Positions 19,448 to 33,434 are shown, numbered from the stretch's first letter. The stretch: 64,000 nucleotides of DNA from Pseudomonas sp. GR 6-02 (GCF_001655615.1 NZ_CP011567.1:1497001-1561000); one strand, 5' to 3'. The notes: generated by a model from the letters alone, not told the origin. Numbers and translations are program-made.

Positions 19448-20767
<1,320 letters not shown>

Positions 20768-20783
20768 TTCATACAGTGCTCCT

Positions 20784-20811
20784 CAGCGCCTATCGTAATA
20801 GATAGGCGTTG
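20784..20811 (+). repeat. Hairpin 1 in the aruC-aruF gap
   Basis: CGCCTATC and GATAGGCG pair around a 6-nt loop, extended by CAG/TTG with one G-U pair. No T run follows, so it is more likely an mRNA stability element than a terminator. Confidence 0.5.
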
Positions 20812-20824
20812 AGATAATTTCCTG

Positions 20825-20849
20825 TGCCGGGCCTGCCCGGCATTTTTTT
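20825..20849 (+). terminator. Terminator inside the aru cluster, after aruC
   Basis: TGCCGGGC and GCCCGGCA form an 8-bp stem with a 2-base spacer followed by seven T. It should reduce read-through from aruC into aruFGDB. Confidence 0.8.
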
Positions 20850-20855
20850 CCCTGA

Positions 20856-20874
20856 GTTGGCGCAATTCGCCAAC
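20856..20874 (+). repeat. Hairpin 3 in the aruC-aruF gap
   Basis: GTTGGCG and CGCCAAC with a 5-nt loop, 26 bp upstream of the aruF start. Being close to the Shine-Dalgarno sequence it could affect aruF translation. Confidence 0.5.
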
Positions 20875-20899
20875 CTGATGTTAAGAAAGGAGTGACACC

Positions 20900-21919
20900 A
20901 TGCTGGTGATGCGCCCCGCGCAAATGGCTGATCTGGGCGAGGTACAGCGTCTGGCTGCGGACAGCCCGATTGGTGTCACTTCCTTGCCGGATGACGTTGA
21001 ACGCCTGAGCGACAAGATCGCCGCAAGCGAAGCTTCGTTCGCCGCCGAAGTGAGCTTCAACGGTGAAGAGAGCTATTTCTTCGTGCTCGAAGACACCGCC
21101 ACTGGCAAGTTGGTCGGTTGTTCGGCCATCGTTGCCTCGGCCGGTTATTCCGAGCCGTTCTACAGCTTTCGAAACGAAACGTTCGTGCACGCCTCCCGCG
21201 AGCTGAAGATTCACAACAAGATCCACGTGCTCTCCCAGTGCCACGACCTGACCGGCAACAGCTTGCTGACCAGTTTCTACGTGCAGAGGGAGTTGGTGGG
21301 CACGCCTTGGGCGGAGCTCAACTCCCGTGGCCGTCTGTTGTTCGTGGCCAGCCATCCGGAGCGCTTTGCCGATTCCGTGGTGACCGAGATCGTCGGTTAC
21401 AGCGACGAAAATGGCGACTCGCCGTTCTGGGATGCCATCGGTCGCAACTTCTTCGACCTCAACTACGCCGAAGCCGAGCGTCTGTGTGGTTTGAAGAGCC
21501 GCACGTTCCTCGCCGAGCTGATGCCGCATTACCCGATCTACGTGCCGTTGCTGCCGGACTCCGCTCAAGAGGCGATGGGCCAGGTGCACCCGCGGGCGCA
21601 AATCACCTTCGACATCCTGATGCGCGAAGGCTTCGAGACCGATCACTACATCGATATTTTCGATGGTGGCCCGACTCTGCATGCCCGCGTCTCGGGGATC
21701 CGTTCGATCGCCCAGAGCCGTGTGGTCCCGGTGAAAATCGGTGAGCCGGTCAAAGGCGCCGGTCGTCAGTATCTGGTGGCCAATGCCCAGTTGCAGGATT
21801 ACCGCGCCGTGTTGCTCGAGCTCGATTACGCGCCGGGCAAACCGGTGACCCTGGATCTTGAAGCGGCCGAAGCCTTGGGCGTCGGTGAAGGTGCCAGCGT
21901 GCGCCTGGTGGCGGTTTGA
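20900..21919 (+). CDS. aruF: Arginine/ornithine succinyltransferase, alpha subunit
   Basis: 339 residues, AstA family (GNAT-like acyltransferase), with AAAGGAG seven bases before the ATG. It starts MLVMRPAQMADLGEVQRLA, and the conserved segments LTGNSLLTSFYV, GRLLFVASHPERFADSVVTE, GYSDENGDSPFWDAIGR and FDIFDGGPTL-like (YIDIFDGGPTL) follow. With AruG it transfers succinyl from succinyl-CoA to arginine (or ornithine), the first AST step. AruG, encoded 79 bp downstream, is clearly a paralogue. Confidence 0.95.
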   Translation: MLVMRPAQMADLGEVQRLAADSPIGVTSLPDDVERLSDKIAASEASFAAEVSFNGEESYFFVLEDTATGKLVGCSAIVASAGYSEPFYSFRNETFVHASRELKIHNKIHVLSQCHDLTGNSLLTSFYVQRELVGTPWAELNSRGRLLFVASHPERFADSVVTEIVGYSDENGDSPFWDAIGRNFFDLNYAEAERLCGLKSRTFLAELMPHYPIYVPLLPDSAQEAMGQVHPRAQITFDILMREGFETDHYIDIFDGGPTLHARVSGIRSIAQSRVVPVKIGEPVKGAGRQYLVANAQLQDYRAVLLELDYAPGKPVTLDLEAAEALGVGEGASVRLVAV

Positions 21920-21998
21920 CGCCTGCTTCCTGGAGAGAAATGTCTGGAAAGCAGCGAAATTTCGCGGGTGGCGCAAGCGGCCCGTTTGAGGAGATAGC

Positions 21999-24490
<2,492 letters not shown>

Positions 24491-24541
24491 GACAGACCCT
24501 TGTAGCAGCCTATAACAACAGATTCTTGTGGAGCCTCGCTG

Positions 24542-25888
24542 ATGAAATCCTTTGAAGTCAATTTTGACGGTCTAGTGGGGCCGACCCATAACTACGGTGG
24601 CCTGTCCTACGGCAACGTCGCCTCCCAGAGCAACAGCCAGCAATCCTCGAACCCGAAGGAAGCGGCGCTGCAAGGTCTGGCGAAAATGAAAGCGCTGATG
24701 GATATGGGCTTTCAGCAAGGCGTGCTCGCACCACAGGAACGCCCTGACGTAGCCGCCCTGCGTCGCTTGGGTTTCAGTGGCACCGACGCGCAAGTGATCG
24801 AGCAAGCCGCCAAAGACGCGATGCCGCTGCTGGTTGCCAGTTGCTCGGCGTCGAGCATGTGGGTGGCCAACGCCGCCACGGTCAGCCCGAGTGCCGACAC
24901 CGCCGACGGTCGTGTGCATTTCACCGCCGCTAACCTGAACTGCAAATACCACCGCAGCATCGAGCACCCGACTACCAGTCGCGTGCTGGGCGCGATGTTC
25001 GCTGACCAGAAACACTTTGCCCACCACGCCGCGTTGCCGGCCGTGGCGCAGTTCGGTGACGAAGGCGCGGCCAACCACACCCGTTTCTGCCGTGACTACG
25101 GCGAAGCCGGCGTCGAGTTTTTCGTGTTCGGTCGTAGCGCGTTCGACACCCGTTATCCGTCCCCGCAGAAGTACCCGGCGCGCCAGACCCTCGAAGCCTC
25201 CCAGGCCGTCGCTCGCCTGCATGGCTTGAGCGATGACGGCGTGGTCTACGCCCAGCAGAACCCTTCGGTGATCGATCAGGGCGTGTTCCATAACGACGTG
25301 ATCGCCGTGGGCAACGGCGAGGTGCTGTTCTATCACGAGGACGCCTTCCTCGACACCGACCAGATGCTCGCTGAGCTGCAAGGTAAACTGGCAAAAGTCG
25401 GTGGGAAATTTCAGTCGATCTGCGTACCGCGTTCCGCGGTCACCGTGGAAGACGCCGTTCGTTCTTATCTGTTCAATAGCCAACTGCTGTCGCGTCCTGA
25501 CGGCTCCATGTTGTTGATCGTGCCGGAAGAATGCCATGGCAACGAACGCGTCTGGCAGTACCTACAAGGCCTGACCAGCTCTGGCGGCCTGATCCGCGAA
25601 GTGAAAGTCTTCGATCTCAAGCAGAGCATGCAGAACGGCGGTGGCCCGGCTTGCCTGCGGTTGCGCGTCGCCCTCAACGAAACCGAACTGGCGGCCGTCA
25701 ACCAAGGGGTTATCATGACGGCTCCGTTGTACGGCACATTGACCGAGTGGGTCGAAAAGCACTACCGCGACCGCATGACCGAAAACGATCTGGCGGACCC
25801 GCAATTGTTGCTTGAGTGCCGGACGGCACTGGATGAACTGACGCAAATCCTTAAACTGGGCGCGGTTTATCCATTCCAGATCAATTGA
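24542..25888 (+). CDS. aruB: N-succinylarginine dihydrolase
   Basis: 448 residues, normal AstB length, starting [20 protein letters not shown]. It belongs to the amidinotransferase-like fold. [20 protein letters not shown], the His region [17 protein letters not shown], and the C-terminal catalytic Cys in [15 protein letters not shown] are all seen. It hydrolyses succinylarginine to succinylornithine, two ammonia and CO2. It follows aruD by 51 bp. Confidence 0.96.
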   Translation: MKSFEVNFDGLVGPTHNYGGLSYGNVASQSNSQQSSNPKEAALQGLAKMKALMDMGFQQGVLAPQERPDVAALRRLGFSGTDAQVIEQAAKDAMPLLVASCSASSMWVANAATVSPSADTADGRVHFTAANLNCKYHRSIEHPTTSRVLGAMFADQKHFAHHAALPAVAQFGDEGAANHTRFCRDYGEAGVEFFVFGRSAFDTRYPSPQKYPARQTLEASQAVARLHGLSDDGVVYAQQNPSVIDQGVFHNDVIAVGNGEVLFYHEDAFLDTDQMLAELQGKLAKVGGKFQSICVPRSAVTVEDAVRSYLFNSQLLSRPDGSMLLIVPEECHGNERVWQYLQGLTSSGGLIREVKVFDLKQSMQNGGGPACLRLRVALNETELAAVNQGVIMTAPLYGTLTEWVEKHYRDRMTENDLADPQLLLECRTALDELTQILKLGAVYPFQIN

Positions 25889-25960
25889 TAGTCGGCGCGC
25901 TTTGGCTTTTTATATGAATGGCAAGTGCGCCGCTTAATCTCCAGATGAGAGCGTAAATAC

Positions 25961-26251
25961 ATGAGCGATACCCTGCAGCTGATCCTTGAAGACACCGACG
26001 GCACGCAACTGGAAACTTCCTGCACCCGCGTCGCGGTCATGTGGCAAGGCAAAGAGCTGTGGATCCAGCAGGACGGCCGTGGCCAGCTGCTGATCGGCGT
26101 GGACGTCGAAGAGGGTGACGCTGAATACGCCAACCTGCTGCTGCGCCCATTGGCGACTAATCTGGTAAGTCTGCAACTGGAGATGGAACCGGCCGATCTC
26201 GGTGATGATGAGGACCACGTGCACGGCCCGGATTGCAATCACGACCACTAA
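25961..26251 (+). CDS. Conserved small protein with His/Cys-rich tail in the aru operon
   Basis: 96 residues, acidic, probably cytoplasmic (no signal or membrane segment). The first 80 residues look like a compact beta-rich domain (LQLILEDTDGTQLETSCTRV, VMWQGKELWIQQDGRGQLLI). The tail HVHGPDCNHDH holds four His and one Cys and could bind a metal. It lies between aruB and aruE, as PA0900 does in PAO1. Function is unknown. Databases have sometimes labelled such proteins topoisomerase II without support that I can see here. Confidence 0.85.
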   Translation: MSDTLQLILEDTDGTQLETSCTRVAVMWQGKELWIQQDGRGQLLIGVDVEEGDAEYANLLLRPLATNLVSLQLEMEPADLGDDEDHVHGPDCNHDH

Positions 26252-26263
26252 GGAAACCGCTCT

Positions 26264-27274
26264 ATGCTCGCCCTCGGCAAACTGCTTGAACTGACCCTCG
26301 CCGGCCGCGAACCGGCGGAGAAGACTCAACTGACTGTCGAAGGCGTACGGATGCGCTGGTTGAGCGAAGGTGCGCTGGAAGTCCGGCCACCTGAAGCTCG
26401 CGACAATGGCCTGGACCTGCTGCTGTCGGCCGGTATCCATGGCAACGAAACGGCGCCGATCGAGCTGCTCGATCGCCTGTTGCATGACATCGCCCGCGGT
26501 GACTTGAAGCCGCGCGCCCGTATTCTGTTCCTGTTCGGCAATCCCGAGGCCATCCGTCGCGGTGAGCGTTTCATCGAGCAGGACGTCAATCGGCTGTTCA
26601 ACGGCCGTCACGAACAAAGCAGCGGTTCCGAGGCCTTGCGCGCTTGTGAGCTGGAGCGGCTGGCGGCGACGTTCTTCAGCCTGCCGGACCGTAACCGTCT
26701 GCACTACGACCTGCACACGGCGATCCGTGGCTCGAAAATCGAGCAGTTCGCCCTGTACCCCTGGAAAGAAGGCCGTCAGCATTCACGCCAGGAGCTGGCT
26801 CGCTTGCGCGCCGCCGGCATGGAAGCGGTGCTGTTGCAGAACAAACCCTCCATCGTCTTCAGCTCCTACACCTACGACAAGCTCGATGCCGAGTCCTTCA
26901 CCCTGGAGCTGGGCAAGGCCCGGCCCTTCGGGCAGAACGAAGGGGTCAACGTCAGCCTGCTGGAAACCCGCCTGAAGCAGATCATCGAAGGCACCGAGCC
27001 GCCAATGACCGATGAAGGGCTGGAAGGGTTGCAGTTGTTCAGCGTGGCCCGGGAAGTGATCAAGCACAGCGATAACTTCCGCCTGAACCTGCCGGCGGAC
27101 ATCGAAAACTTTTCGGAATTGAAAGTGGGTTATGTGTTGGCCGAGGATATCGCCAATACCCGCTGGATCATCGAAGAGCAGGGCGCCCGGATCATCTTCC
27201 CGAACCCCAGGGTCAAGAACGGCCTGCGCGCCGGCATCCTGATCGTACCGACCACCGACGAAAACCTGGTCTGA
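26264..27274 (+). CDS. aruE: Succinylglutamate desuccinylase
   Basis: 336 residues, AstE family of M14-like zinc hydrolases. [20 protein letters not shown] carries the H-x-x-E zinc ligands, [19 protein letters not shown] the third ligand, and [15 protein letters not shown] the catalytic Glu. It releases succinate and glutamate, ending the AST pathway. AAGGAAAC is upstream of the ATG, and the gene starts 12 bp after the preceding stop. Confidence 0.95.
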   Translation: MLALGKLLELTLAGREPAEKTQLTVEGVRMRWLSEGALEVRPPEARDNGLDLLLSAGIHGNETAPIELLDRLLHDIARGDLKPRARILFLFGNPEAIRRGERFIEQDVNRLFNGRHEQSSGSEALRACELERLAATFFSLPDRNRLHYDLHTAIRGSKIEQFALYPWKEGRQHSRQELARLRAAGMEAVLLQNKPSIVFSSYTYDKLDAESFTLELGKARPFGQNEGVNVSLLETRLKQIIEGTEPPMTDEGLEGLQLFSVAREVIKHSDNFRLNLPADIENFSELKVGYVLAEDIANTRWIIEEQGARIIFPNPRVKNGLRAGILIVPTTDENLV

Positions 27275-27291
27275 CTGTCGTGGAGTGATCG

Positions 27292-27322
27292 TTCCCACGC
27301 AGAGCGCGGGAACGATCGTCTA
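27292..27322. repeat. REP-type palindrome between aruE and the lumazine synthase gene
   Basis: GATCGTTCCC and GGGAACGATC flank CACGC-type sequence. This is the common P. fluorescens-group REP hairpin. It lies in the 49-bp gap between two convergent genes and may serve both as an mRNA end. Confidence 0.75.
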
Positions 27323-27323
27323 A

Positions 27324-27833
27324 CTAGACGGCTACCGCGCGAGGCTCGCTGCGGCGCAATGCGCGAGTCTTGTGCAGCGTATCTGCACATGTCTTCGCCG
27401 CTTCCTGACCTTTATGCACGAAATGCTCGAAGAAGAACTTCTGGTGTTCTTCACCGGCGTGGAAGTGGTGCGGGGTCAAAACCACCGAGAACACTGGCAC
27501 TTCGGTTTCCAGCTGAACCTGCATCAGGCCGCTGATCACCGACTGGGCGACGAATTCGTGGCGATAGATGCCGCCATCGACCACCAGGCCCGCGGCGACG
27601 ATGCCGGCATAACGACCGGACTTGGCCAGCAACTTGGCGTGCAGCGGAATTTCAAAGGCGCCACCGACTTCGAAGAAATCGATGTCCGACTCCTGATAAC
27701 CCTGGGCAATCATTTCAGCGACGAAGCCTTTACGGCTCTGATCGACGATTTCCTTGTGCCAGCAGGCCTGGATGAACGCGACGCGCTCGCCCTGATGGTT
27801 TTTGCTTTTGCTATCGATTGCGGTGGGTTGCAT
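27324..27833 (-). CDS. ribH: 6,7-dimethyl-8-ribityllumazine synthase, type II (RibH2-like)
   Basis: 169 residues from ATG at 27833 with AGGAG upstream. It joins 5-amino-6-ribitylaminouracil and dihydroxybutanone phosphate in riboflavin synthesis. The sequence follows the Brucella-type RibH2 by memory: VAFIQACWHKEIVDQSRKGF, GAFEIPLHAKLLAKSGRY, GLVVDGGIYRHEFVAQSV and SVVLTPHHFHAGEEHQKFFF, with the catalytic His in TPHHFH. Type II enzymes are decameric and differ from the icosahedral housekeeping RibH. An FMN riboswitch lies in its leader. The gene is not in the PAO1 aru region as I remember it, so it was probably added here. Confidence 0.9.
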   Translation of the reverse strand: MQPTAIDSKSKNHQGERVAFIQACWHKEIVDQSRKGFVAEMIAQGYQESDIDFFEVGGAFEIPLHAKLLAKSGRYAGIVAAGLVVDGGIYRHEFVAQSVISGLMQVQLETEVPVFSVVLTPHHFHAGEEHQKFFFEHFVHKGQEAAKTCADTLHKTRALRRSEPRAVAV

Positions 27834-27952
27834 GTTCTGACTCCTGTTTGTGTGAAAAACAGGGCGTTATGAATCGAATGGGATTTAAGGGTACGCAGGC
27901 ACACGTGTCTGCGGACGGCGCTTTGGTACGGAACCTGGGCGGCGTCAATCCC

Positions 27953-28116
27953 GTTCTCTCTTCATCCGGACTATGACCGTCGGCCCCGGGATCACACCGG
28001 GTCTGCTGACCTTGCCGCCATCACAGCCATTGCCGTGCCTGTCGCCAAGCGCTCGCGGGCTATGCGCATTGCGCGCAATTACCGCCGGTGGGGAATTACA
28101 CCCCGCCCTGAGAACG
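27953..28116 (-). ncRNA. FMN riboswitch (RFN element)
   Basis: Read on the minus strand, the conserved landmarks occur in order: CTCAGGGCGGGGTGTAATTC, CCCCACCGGCGGTAAT, AGCCCGCGAGCG, GGTGTGATCCCGGGGCCGAC, GGTCATAGTCCGGATG. The element ends 119 nt before the lumazine synthase ATG. Bound FMN should reduce expression of that gene when flavin is plentiful. Confidence 0.95.
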
Positions 28117-28317
28117 TTTTGCCGCCAGATTGTTTGGCGGCGAAGCGTTTTTAACACATATTTATGGGGCGTGCATGGCTGCTTTCTGATGATTGCTATC
28201 GGCTTTTCCGAAGGCATACAGCCTCTTTTCCTCGTTCAAGGCTTGATTAATTGTCGGCATGACCGCAGTAATTCCTTTCCGAAACGGATTTTTCCCCTGT
28301 TTACCGAGGCCAGATTC

Positions 28318-29322
28318 ATGAGCGTTATCGATCTTCGCAGCGACACCGTCACCCAACCGACCGCAGGGATGCTCGACGCGATGGCCAATGCCGCCACCGG
28401 TGACGACGTTTATGGCGAAGATCCGACGGTCAATCGTCTGGAAGCCGAGCTGGCAACACGACTGGGTTTTGCCGCGGCGCTGTTTGTTCCAACGGGCACC
28501 ATGAGCAACCTGCTGGGCTTGATGGCCCACTGCGAGCGCGGTGACGAATACATTGTCGGTCAGCAGGCCCACACCTATAAGTACGAAGGTGGTGGCGCGG
28601 CGGTGCTCGGTTCGATCCAGCCGCAGCCGCTGGAAGTGCAAGCCGATGGTTCGCTGGACCTGGCGCAAGTCGCCGCCGCGATCAAACCGGACGACTTCCA
28701 CTTCGCGCGCACCCGTTTGCTGGCACTGGAAAACACCATGCAGGGCAAGGTGCTGCCGCTGGAGTACCTGGCCCAGGCTCGCCGCTTCACTCGTGAGCAT
28801 GGCCTGGCGCTGCATCTGGATGGTGCGCGGCTCTACAACGCGGCGGTCAAGCTGGGTGTCGATGCCCGGGAGATCACTCAGCATTTCGATTCGGTGTCGG
28901 TCTGTCTCTCCAAAGGCCTGGGTGCGCCAGTCGGTTCGGTGCTGTGCGGCTCGGTCGAGTTGATCGCCAAGGCTCGGCGTTTGCGCAAGATGGTCGGTGG
29001 CGGCATGCGCCAGGCCGGGATTCTCGCGGCGGCGGGGCTGTATGCGCTGGATAATAATGTTCAGCGCCTGGCCGACGACCATGCCAACGCACAATGGCTG
29101 GCCGAAGGCCTGCGAGCGGCGGGGTATGAGGTCGAGCCAGTGCAGACCAACATGGTTTACGTGAAAATGGGCGACAAGGCCGAAGCGATCAAGGCCTTCG
29201 CCGCGACACGCGGGGTCAAGCTCAGCGCTGCCGCTCGTCTGCGAATGGTCACGCACATGGACGTCAACCGTGCGCAAATCGAGCAGGTCGTCGCTACATT
29301 CGTCGAGTTTTCCCGCATCTGA
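28318..29322 (+). CDS. ltaE: Low-specificity L-threonine aldolase
   Basis: 334 residues from ATG at 28318 ([15 protein letters not shown]) with GAGG eight bases upstream. PLP enzyme of the aromatic beta-eliminating lyase fold: [36 protein letters not shown] and [18 protein letters not shown] (Schiff-base Lys). It cleaves threonine and allo-threonine to glycine and acetaldehyde. It is divergent from the riboswitch-controlled gene and lies upstream of alaS. Confidence 0.95.
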   Translation: MSVIDLRSDTVTQPTAGMLDAMANAATGDDVYGEDPTVNRLEAELATRLGFAAALFVPTGTMSNLLGLMAHCERGDEYIVGQQAHTYKYEGGGAAVLGSIQPQPLEVQADGSLDLAQVAAAIKPDDFHFARTRLLALENTMQGKVLPLEYLAQARRFTREHGLALHLDGARLYNAAVKLGVDAREITQHFDSVSVCLSKGLGAPVGSVLCGSVELIAKARRLRKMVGGGMRQAGILAAAGLYALDNNVQRLADDHANAQWLAEGLRAAGYEVEPVQTNMVYVKMGDKAEAIKAFAATRGVKLSAAARLRMVTHMDVNRAQIEQVVATFVEFSRI

Positions 29323-29388
29323 TCGCGTTAGCGGTCCAATTGACCGTTTCTATCGTATAAACACGCTGTACCCCGCGCGCAGGGCCGA

Positions 29389-29394
29389 TATAAT
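29389..29394 (+). promoter_or_regulatory. Candidate alaS -10 element
   Basis: TATAAT, 75 bp upstream of the alaS ATG. The best -35 (TGTACC) is weak. Confidence 0.5.
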
Positions 29395-29468
29395 GCGGCC
29401 CTTTGCCGTCGCTTCGTCTGTTGACGTTTCGCACAGGCCTTTGGCCGCAGCCTCCGTGGAAGAACCTA

Positions 29469-32090
29469 ATGAAAAGCGCAGAAATCCGTGAAGCCTTCCT
29501 TCGCTTCTTCGAAGAGCAAGGCCACACCCGTGTAGCCTCCAGCTCTTTGATTCCGGGCAACGACCCAACCCTGCTGTTCACTAACGCGGGGATGAACCAG
29601 TTCAAGGACTGCTTCCTGGGCCAGGAAAAGCGCGCGTACACCCGCGCCGTCAGCAGCCAGAAATGCGTGCGTGCCGGCGGCAAGCACAACGACCTGGAAA
29701 ACGTCGGTTATACCGCCCGTCACCACACCTTCTTCGAAATGCTGGGTAACTTCAGCTTCGGTGATTATTTCAAGCGTGACGCCATTACCTTTGCCTGGAC
29801 GTTCCTGACCTCCGACAAATGGCTGAACCTGCCGAAAGAAAAGCTCTGGGTGACCGTCTACGCCAGCGATGACGAGGCCTACGACATCTGGACCAAAGAA
29901 GTCGGTGTACCGGCCGAGCGCATGGTTCGCATCGGCGACAACAAGGGCGCGCCGTACGCGTCCGACAACTTCTGGACCATGGGCGATACCGGCCCGTGCG
30001 GTCCTTGCACCGAGATCTTCTACGATCACGGCGCCGACATCTGGGGTGGCCCACCGGGCTCGCCGGAAGAAGACGGCGACCGTTACATCGAGATCTGGAA
30101 CAACGTCTTCATGCAGTTCAACCGCACTGCTGATGGCGTGTTGCACCCGCTGCCAGCACCGTCGGTCGATACCGGCATGGGCCTGGAGCGGATCAGTGCC
30201 GTGCTGCAGCACGTTCACTCGAACTATGAAATCGACCTGTTCCAGAGCCTGCTGAGCGCATCGGCCAAGGCCATCGGTTGCACCAATGACAATCAGGCTT
30301 CCCTGAAAGTCGTGGCTGACCACATCCGTTCCTGCGGCTTCCTGATTGCCGACGGCGTGCTGCCGTCCAACGAAGGTCGCGGTTATGTACTGCGCCGGAT
30401 CATTCGTCGCGCTTGCCGTCACGGCAACAAACTGGGCGCCAAGGGCAGCTTCTTCTACCAGATCGTTGCAGCCCTGGTCGCCGAGATGGGCGAAGCGTTC
30501 CCTGAACTGAAATCCCAGCAGGCGCACATCGAGCGCGTGCTGAAGGCCGAAGAAGAGCAATTCGCCAAGACTCTGGAGCAGGGCCTGAAGATCCTCGAGC
30601 AGGATCTGGCCGAACTCAAAGGCGACGTGGTGCCGGGCGACGTGGTGTTCAAGCTTTACGACACCTACGGTTTCCCGATGGACCTGACCGGCGACATCGC
30701 CCGTGAGCGCAGCCTGACCATCGACGAAGCAGGCTTCGAGCGCGAGATGGAAGCCCAGCGCGTGCGTGCCCGCTCCGCCAGCTCCTTCGGCATGGACTAC
30801 AACAGCCTGGTCAAGGTTGATGTGGCCACCGAGTTCACCGGTTACACCGCTCACAGCGGTTCCGCCAAAATCGTTGCTCTCTATAAAGAAGGGCAATCGG
30901 TTGACGTGCTGAGCGAAGGCGAAGAGGGCGTCGTCGTTCTCGATCAGACGCCGTTCTATGCCGAATCCGGTGGTCAGATTGGTGATTGCGGCTTCCTCCA
31001 GGCTGGCGCTGCGCGTTTCGACGTGCGCGACACCACCAAGACCGGCGGTGCGTTCCTGCACCACGGTGTGCTGGATTCGGGCAGCCTGATCGTAGGTGCT
31101 CCGGTGGAGACTCATGTCGATGCCGAAGTGCGCCATGCGACGTCGCTGAACCACTCGGCGACTCACTTGTTGCACGCTGCATTGCGTCAGGTGCTGGGCG
31201 AGCACGTTCAGCAGAAAGGCTCGTTGGTCGACAGTCAGCGTCTACGCTTTGACTTCAGCCACTTCGAAGCGATCAAGCCTGAGCAGTTGAAGGCGCTGGA
31301 AGACATCGTCAACGCCGAGATTCGCAAGAACTCCGAAGTTGAAACCGAAGAAACCGACATCGAAACCGCCAAGCAGAAAGGCGCCATGGCGCTGTTCGGC
31401 GAGAAGTACGGCGACAGCGTTCGTGTGCTGAGCATGGGCGATTTCTCCGTCGAACTGTGCGGCGGTATTCACGCCACCCGTACCGGCGACATCGGTCTGC
31501 TGAAAATCATCAGCGAAGGCGGTGTGGCTTCGGGTGTGCGTCGTATCGAGGCAGTCACCGGTGCCGCGGCACTGGCCTACTTGAATGCTGCAGAAGAACA
31601 ACTCAAGGAAGCGGCCAACCTGGTCAAGGGCAGCCGCGATAACCTGATCGACAAGCTGTCGGCTGTGCTGGAGCGCAACCGTCTGCTGGAGAAGCAACTC
31701 GAGCAGTTGCAGGCCAAGGCGGCCAGCGCGGCGGGCGACGATCTGTCGGCTTCTGCCCTGGACGTCAAAGGCGTGAAAGTGCTGGCCGTGCGTCTGGACG
31801 GTCAGGATGGCAAGGCGCTGCTGGCGCTGGTCGATCAACTGAAAAACAAACTCGGCCGCGCAGTGATCCTGCTCGGCAGTGTCCATGAGGAAAAGGTCGT
31901 TCTGGTTGCAGGCGTGACCAAAGACCTGACTGGCCAACTCAAAGCCGGTGATTTGATGAAGCAGGCTGCTGCGGCAGTGGGCGGGAAGGGCGGTGGTCGT
32001 CCAGACATGGCGCAGGGCGGTGGTACTGACGCTGGCGCACTGGATGCCGCATTGGCCCTGACTGTTCCATTTGTAGAGCAGGGTTTATAA
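29469..32090 (+). CDS. alaS: Alanyl-tRNA synthetase
   Basis: 873 residues from ATG at 29469 ([19 protein letters not shown]), the usual length. Class II catalytic core is seen as [17 protein letters not shown] and the [12 protein letters not shown] motif 3. The editing domain has [16 protein letters not shown] (HxxxH) with [13 protein letters not shown] (Cys/His zinc ligands), which removes Ser and Gly mischarged on tRNA-Ala. The C-terminal [15 protein letters not shown] segment is the C-Ala domain. The order alaS-lysC-rsmA matches PAO1. Confidence 0.98.
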   Translation: MKSAEIREAFLRFFEEQGHTRVASSSLIPGNDPTLLFTNAGMNQFKDCFLGQEKRAYTRAVSSQKCVRAGGKHNDLENVGYTARHHTFFEMLGNFSFGDYFKRDAITFAWTFLTSDKWLNLPKEKLWVTVYASDDEAYDIWTKEVGVPAERMVRIGDNKGAPYASDNFWTMGDTGPCGPCTEIFYDHGADIWGGPPGSPEEDGDRYIEIWNNVFMQFNRTADGVLHPLPAPSVDTGMGLERISAVLQHVHSNYEIDLFQSLLSASAKAIGCTNDNQASLKVVADHIRSCGFLIADGVLPSNEGRGYVLRRIIRRACRHGNKLGAKGSFFYQIVAALVAEMGEAFPELKSQQAHIERVLKAEEEQFAKTLEQGLKILEQDLAELKGDVVPGDVVFKLYDTYGFPMDLTGDIARERSLTIDEAGFEREMEAQRVRARSASSFGMDYNSLVKVDVATEFTGYTAHSGSAKIVALYKEGQSVDVLSEGEEGVVVLDQTPFYAESGGQIGDCGFLQAGAARFDVRDTTKTGGAFLHHGVLDSGSLIVGAPVETHVDAEVRHATSLNHSATHLLHAALRQVLGEHVQQKGSLVDSQRLRFDFSHFEAIKPEQLKALEDIVNAEIRKNSEVETEETDIETAKQKGAMALFGEKYGDSVRVLSMGDFSVELCGGIHATRTGDIGLLKIISEGGVASGVRRIEAVTGAAALAYLNAAEEQLKEAANLVKGSRDNLIDKLSAVLERNRLLEKQLEQLQAKAASAAGDDLSASALDVKGVKVLAVRLDGQDGKALLALVDQLKNKLGRAVILLGSVHEEKVVLVAGVTKDLTGQLKAGDLMKQAAAAVGGKGGGRPDMAQGGGTDAGALDAALALTVPFVEQGL

Positions 32091-32181
32091 GGCAGTGTGC
32101 CTGGTCCGCGGTCTAGTAGCGGGCCAGAACGCTGTTTGAGTGATTTATTGGGCGCCCTTCATGGGCAGAGGCGGCTTTGAA

Positions 32182-33423
32182 ATGGCTTTGATCGTACAGA
32201 AATTTGGAGGCACCTCAGTCGGCACTGTCGAGAGAATCGAGCAGGTCGCCGACAAGGTTAAGAAATTCCGCGATGCGGGCGATGACCTGGTGGTTGTGCT
32301 GTCTGCAATGAGCGGCGAAACCAACCGTCTGATCGATCTGGCCAAGCAAATCAGTGGCGACGGCCAACCGGTTCCGCGCGAACTGGATGTGATCGTTTCC
32401 ACCGGTGAGCAGGTGACGATTGCACTGTTGGCCATGGCGCTGATCAAGCGTGGCGTGCCAGCGGTGTCGTACACCGGCAACCAGGTACGGATTCTGACGG
32501 ATAGCGCGCACAATAAAGCGCGTATCTTGCAGATTGATGACCAGAAGATTCGCGGTGACCTGAAGGCCGGTCGTGTGGTGGTTGTCGCCGGTTTCCAGGG
32601 CGTCGACGAGCACGGCAATATCACCACGCTCGGTCGTGGCGGTTCCGACACCACTGGCGTGGCGCTGGCGGCAGCCCTGAAGGCTGACGAATGCCAGATC
32701 TACACCGACGTCGACGGCGTCTACACCACCGACCCGCGTGTGGTGTCCGTGGCTCAGCGTCTGGACAAGATCACCTTCGAAGAGATGCTGGAAATGGCCA
32801 GCCTCGGTTCCAAGGTGTTGCAGATCCGTGCGGTCGAGTTCGCCGGCAAGTACAACGTTCCGCTGCGCGTACTGCACAGCTTCAAGGAGGGTCCGGGCAC
32901 CCTCATTACTATTGATGAAGAGGAAACCATGGAACAGCCGATCATTTCCGGCATCGCTTTCAATCGCGATGAAGCCAAGCTGACCATCCGTGGCGTGCCA
33001 GACACCCCGGGCGTGGCGTTCAAGATTCTCGGCCCGATCAGCGCCGCGAACATCGAAGTCGACATGATCGTGCAGAACGTTGCGCACGATAACACCACCG
33101 ACTTCACCTTCACCGTGCACCGTAACGACTACCAGGCGGCGCAATCCGTGCTGGAAAACACCGCTCGCGAGATCGGTGCCCGTGAAGTCGTTGGCGACAC
33201 CAAGATTGCCAAGGTCTCGATCGTTGGCGTCGGCATGCGCTCCCACGCAGGCGTGGCCAGCCGCATGTTCGAATCCCTGGCGAAAGAAAGCATCAACATC
33301 CAGATGATCTCGACTTCGGAAATCAAGGTGTCCGTGGTGATCGAAGAGAAGTACCTGGAACTGGCTGTGCGCGCCCTGCACACAGCTTTCGAACTGGACG
33401 CGCCGGCCCGACAGGGCGAGTAA
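32182..33423 (+). CDS. lysC: Aspartokinase
   Basis: 413 residues from ATG at 32182 (MALIVQKFGGTSVGTVERI). The kinase domain has KFGGTS, VVLSAMSGETNRLI, GRGGSDTTGVALAAALKADE and YTDVDGVYTTDPR. Two ACT domains follow (about 265-340 and 345-410) and bind Lys/Thr for feedback inhibition. It phosphorylates aspartate at the entry to Lys, Thr, Met and diaminopimelate synthesis. An in-frame ATG at 32929 with GAGGAA in front could give a separate 164-residue regulatory beta subunit. Confidence 0.97.
   Translation: MALIVQKFGGTSVGTVERIEQVADKVKKFRDAGDDLVVVLSAMSGETNRLIDLAKQISGDGQPVPRELDVIVSTGEQVTIALLAMALIKRGVPAVSYTGNQVRILTDSAHNKARILQIDDQKIRGDLKAGRVVVVAGFQGVDEHGNITTLGRGGSDTTGVALAAALKADECQIYTDVDGVYTTDPRVVSVAQRLDKITFEEMLEMASLGSKVLQIRAVEFAGKYNVPLRVLHSFKEGPGTLITIDEEETMEQPIISGIAFNRDEAKLTIRGVPDTPGVAFKILGPISAANIEVDMIVQNVAHDNTTDFTFTVHRNDYQAAQSVLENTAREIGAREVVGDTKIAKVSIVGVGMRSHAGVASRMFESLAKESINIQMISTSEIKVSVVIEEKYLELAVRALHTAFELDAPARQGE
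32929..33423 (+). CDS. Possible internal lysC product (aspartokinase beta subunit)
   Basis: An in-frame ATG (MEQPIISGIAFNRDEAKL) is preceded by GAAGAGGAAACC, a usable ribosome-binding site, exactly where the beta subunit of overlapping-subunit aspartokinases starts in Corynebacterium and Bacillus. The product would contain only the two ACT domains. Pseudomonad enzymes have been described as alpha2beta2, which supports this. It remains an inference from start context. Confidence 0.45.
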   Translation: MEQPIISGIAFNRDEAKLTIRGVPDTPGVAFKILGPISAANIEVDMIVQNVAHDNTTDFTFTVHRNDYQAAQSVLENTAREIGAREVVGDTKIAKVSIVGVGMRSHAGVASRMFESLAKESINIQMISTSEIKVSVVIEEKYLELAVRALHTAFELDAPARQGE

Positions 33424-33434
33424 TGCGTTCCCCC

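Noticed and set aside
27973..28317. Upstream extension of ltaE by 115 codons
   Set aside because: It runs through the FMN riboswitch in antisense. The ATG at 28318 has a ribosome-binding site and gives the normal protein length.
29466..31205. 579-codon minus-strand frame antisense to alaS
   Set aside because: Shadow of alaS for the same reason.
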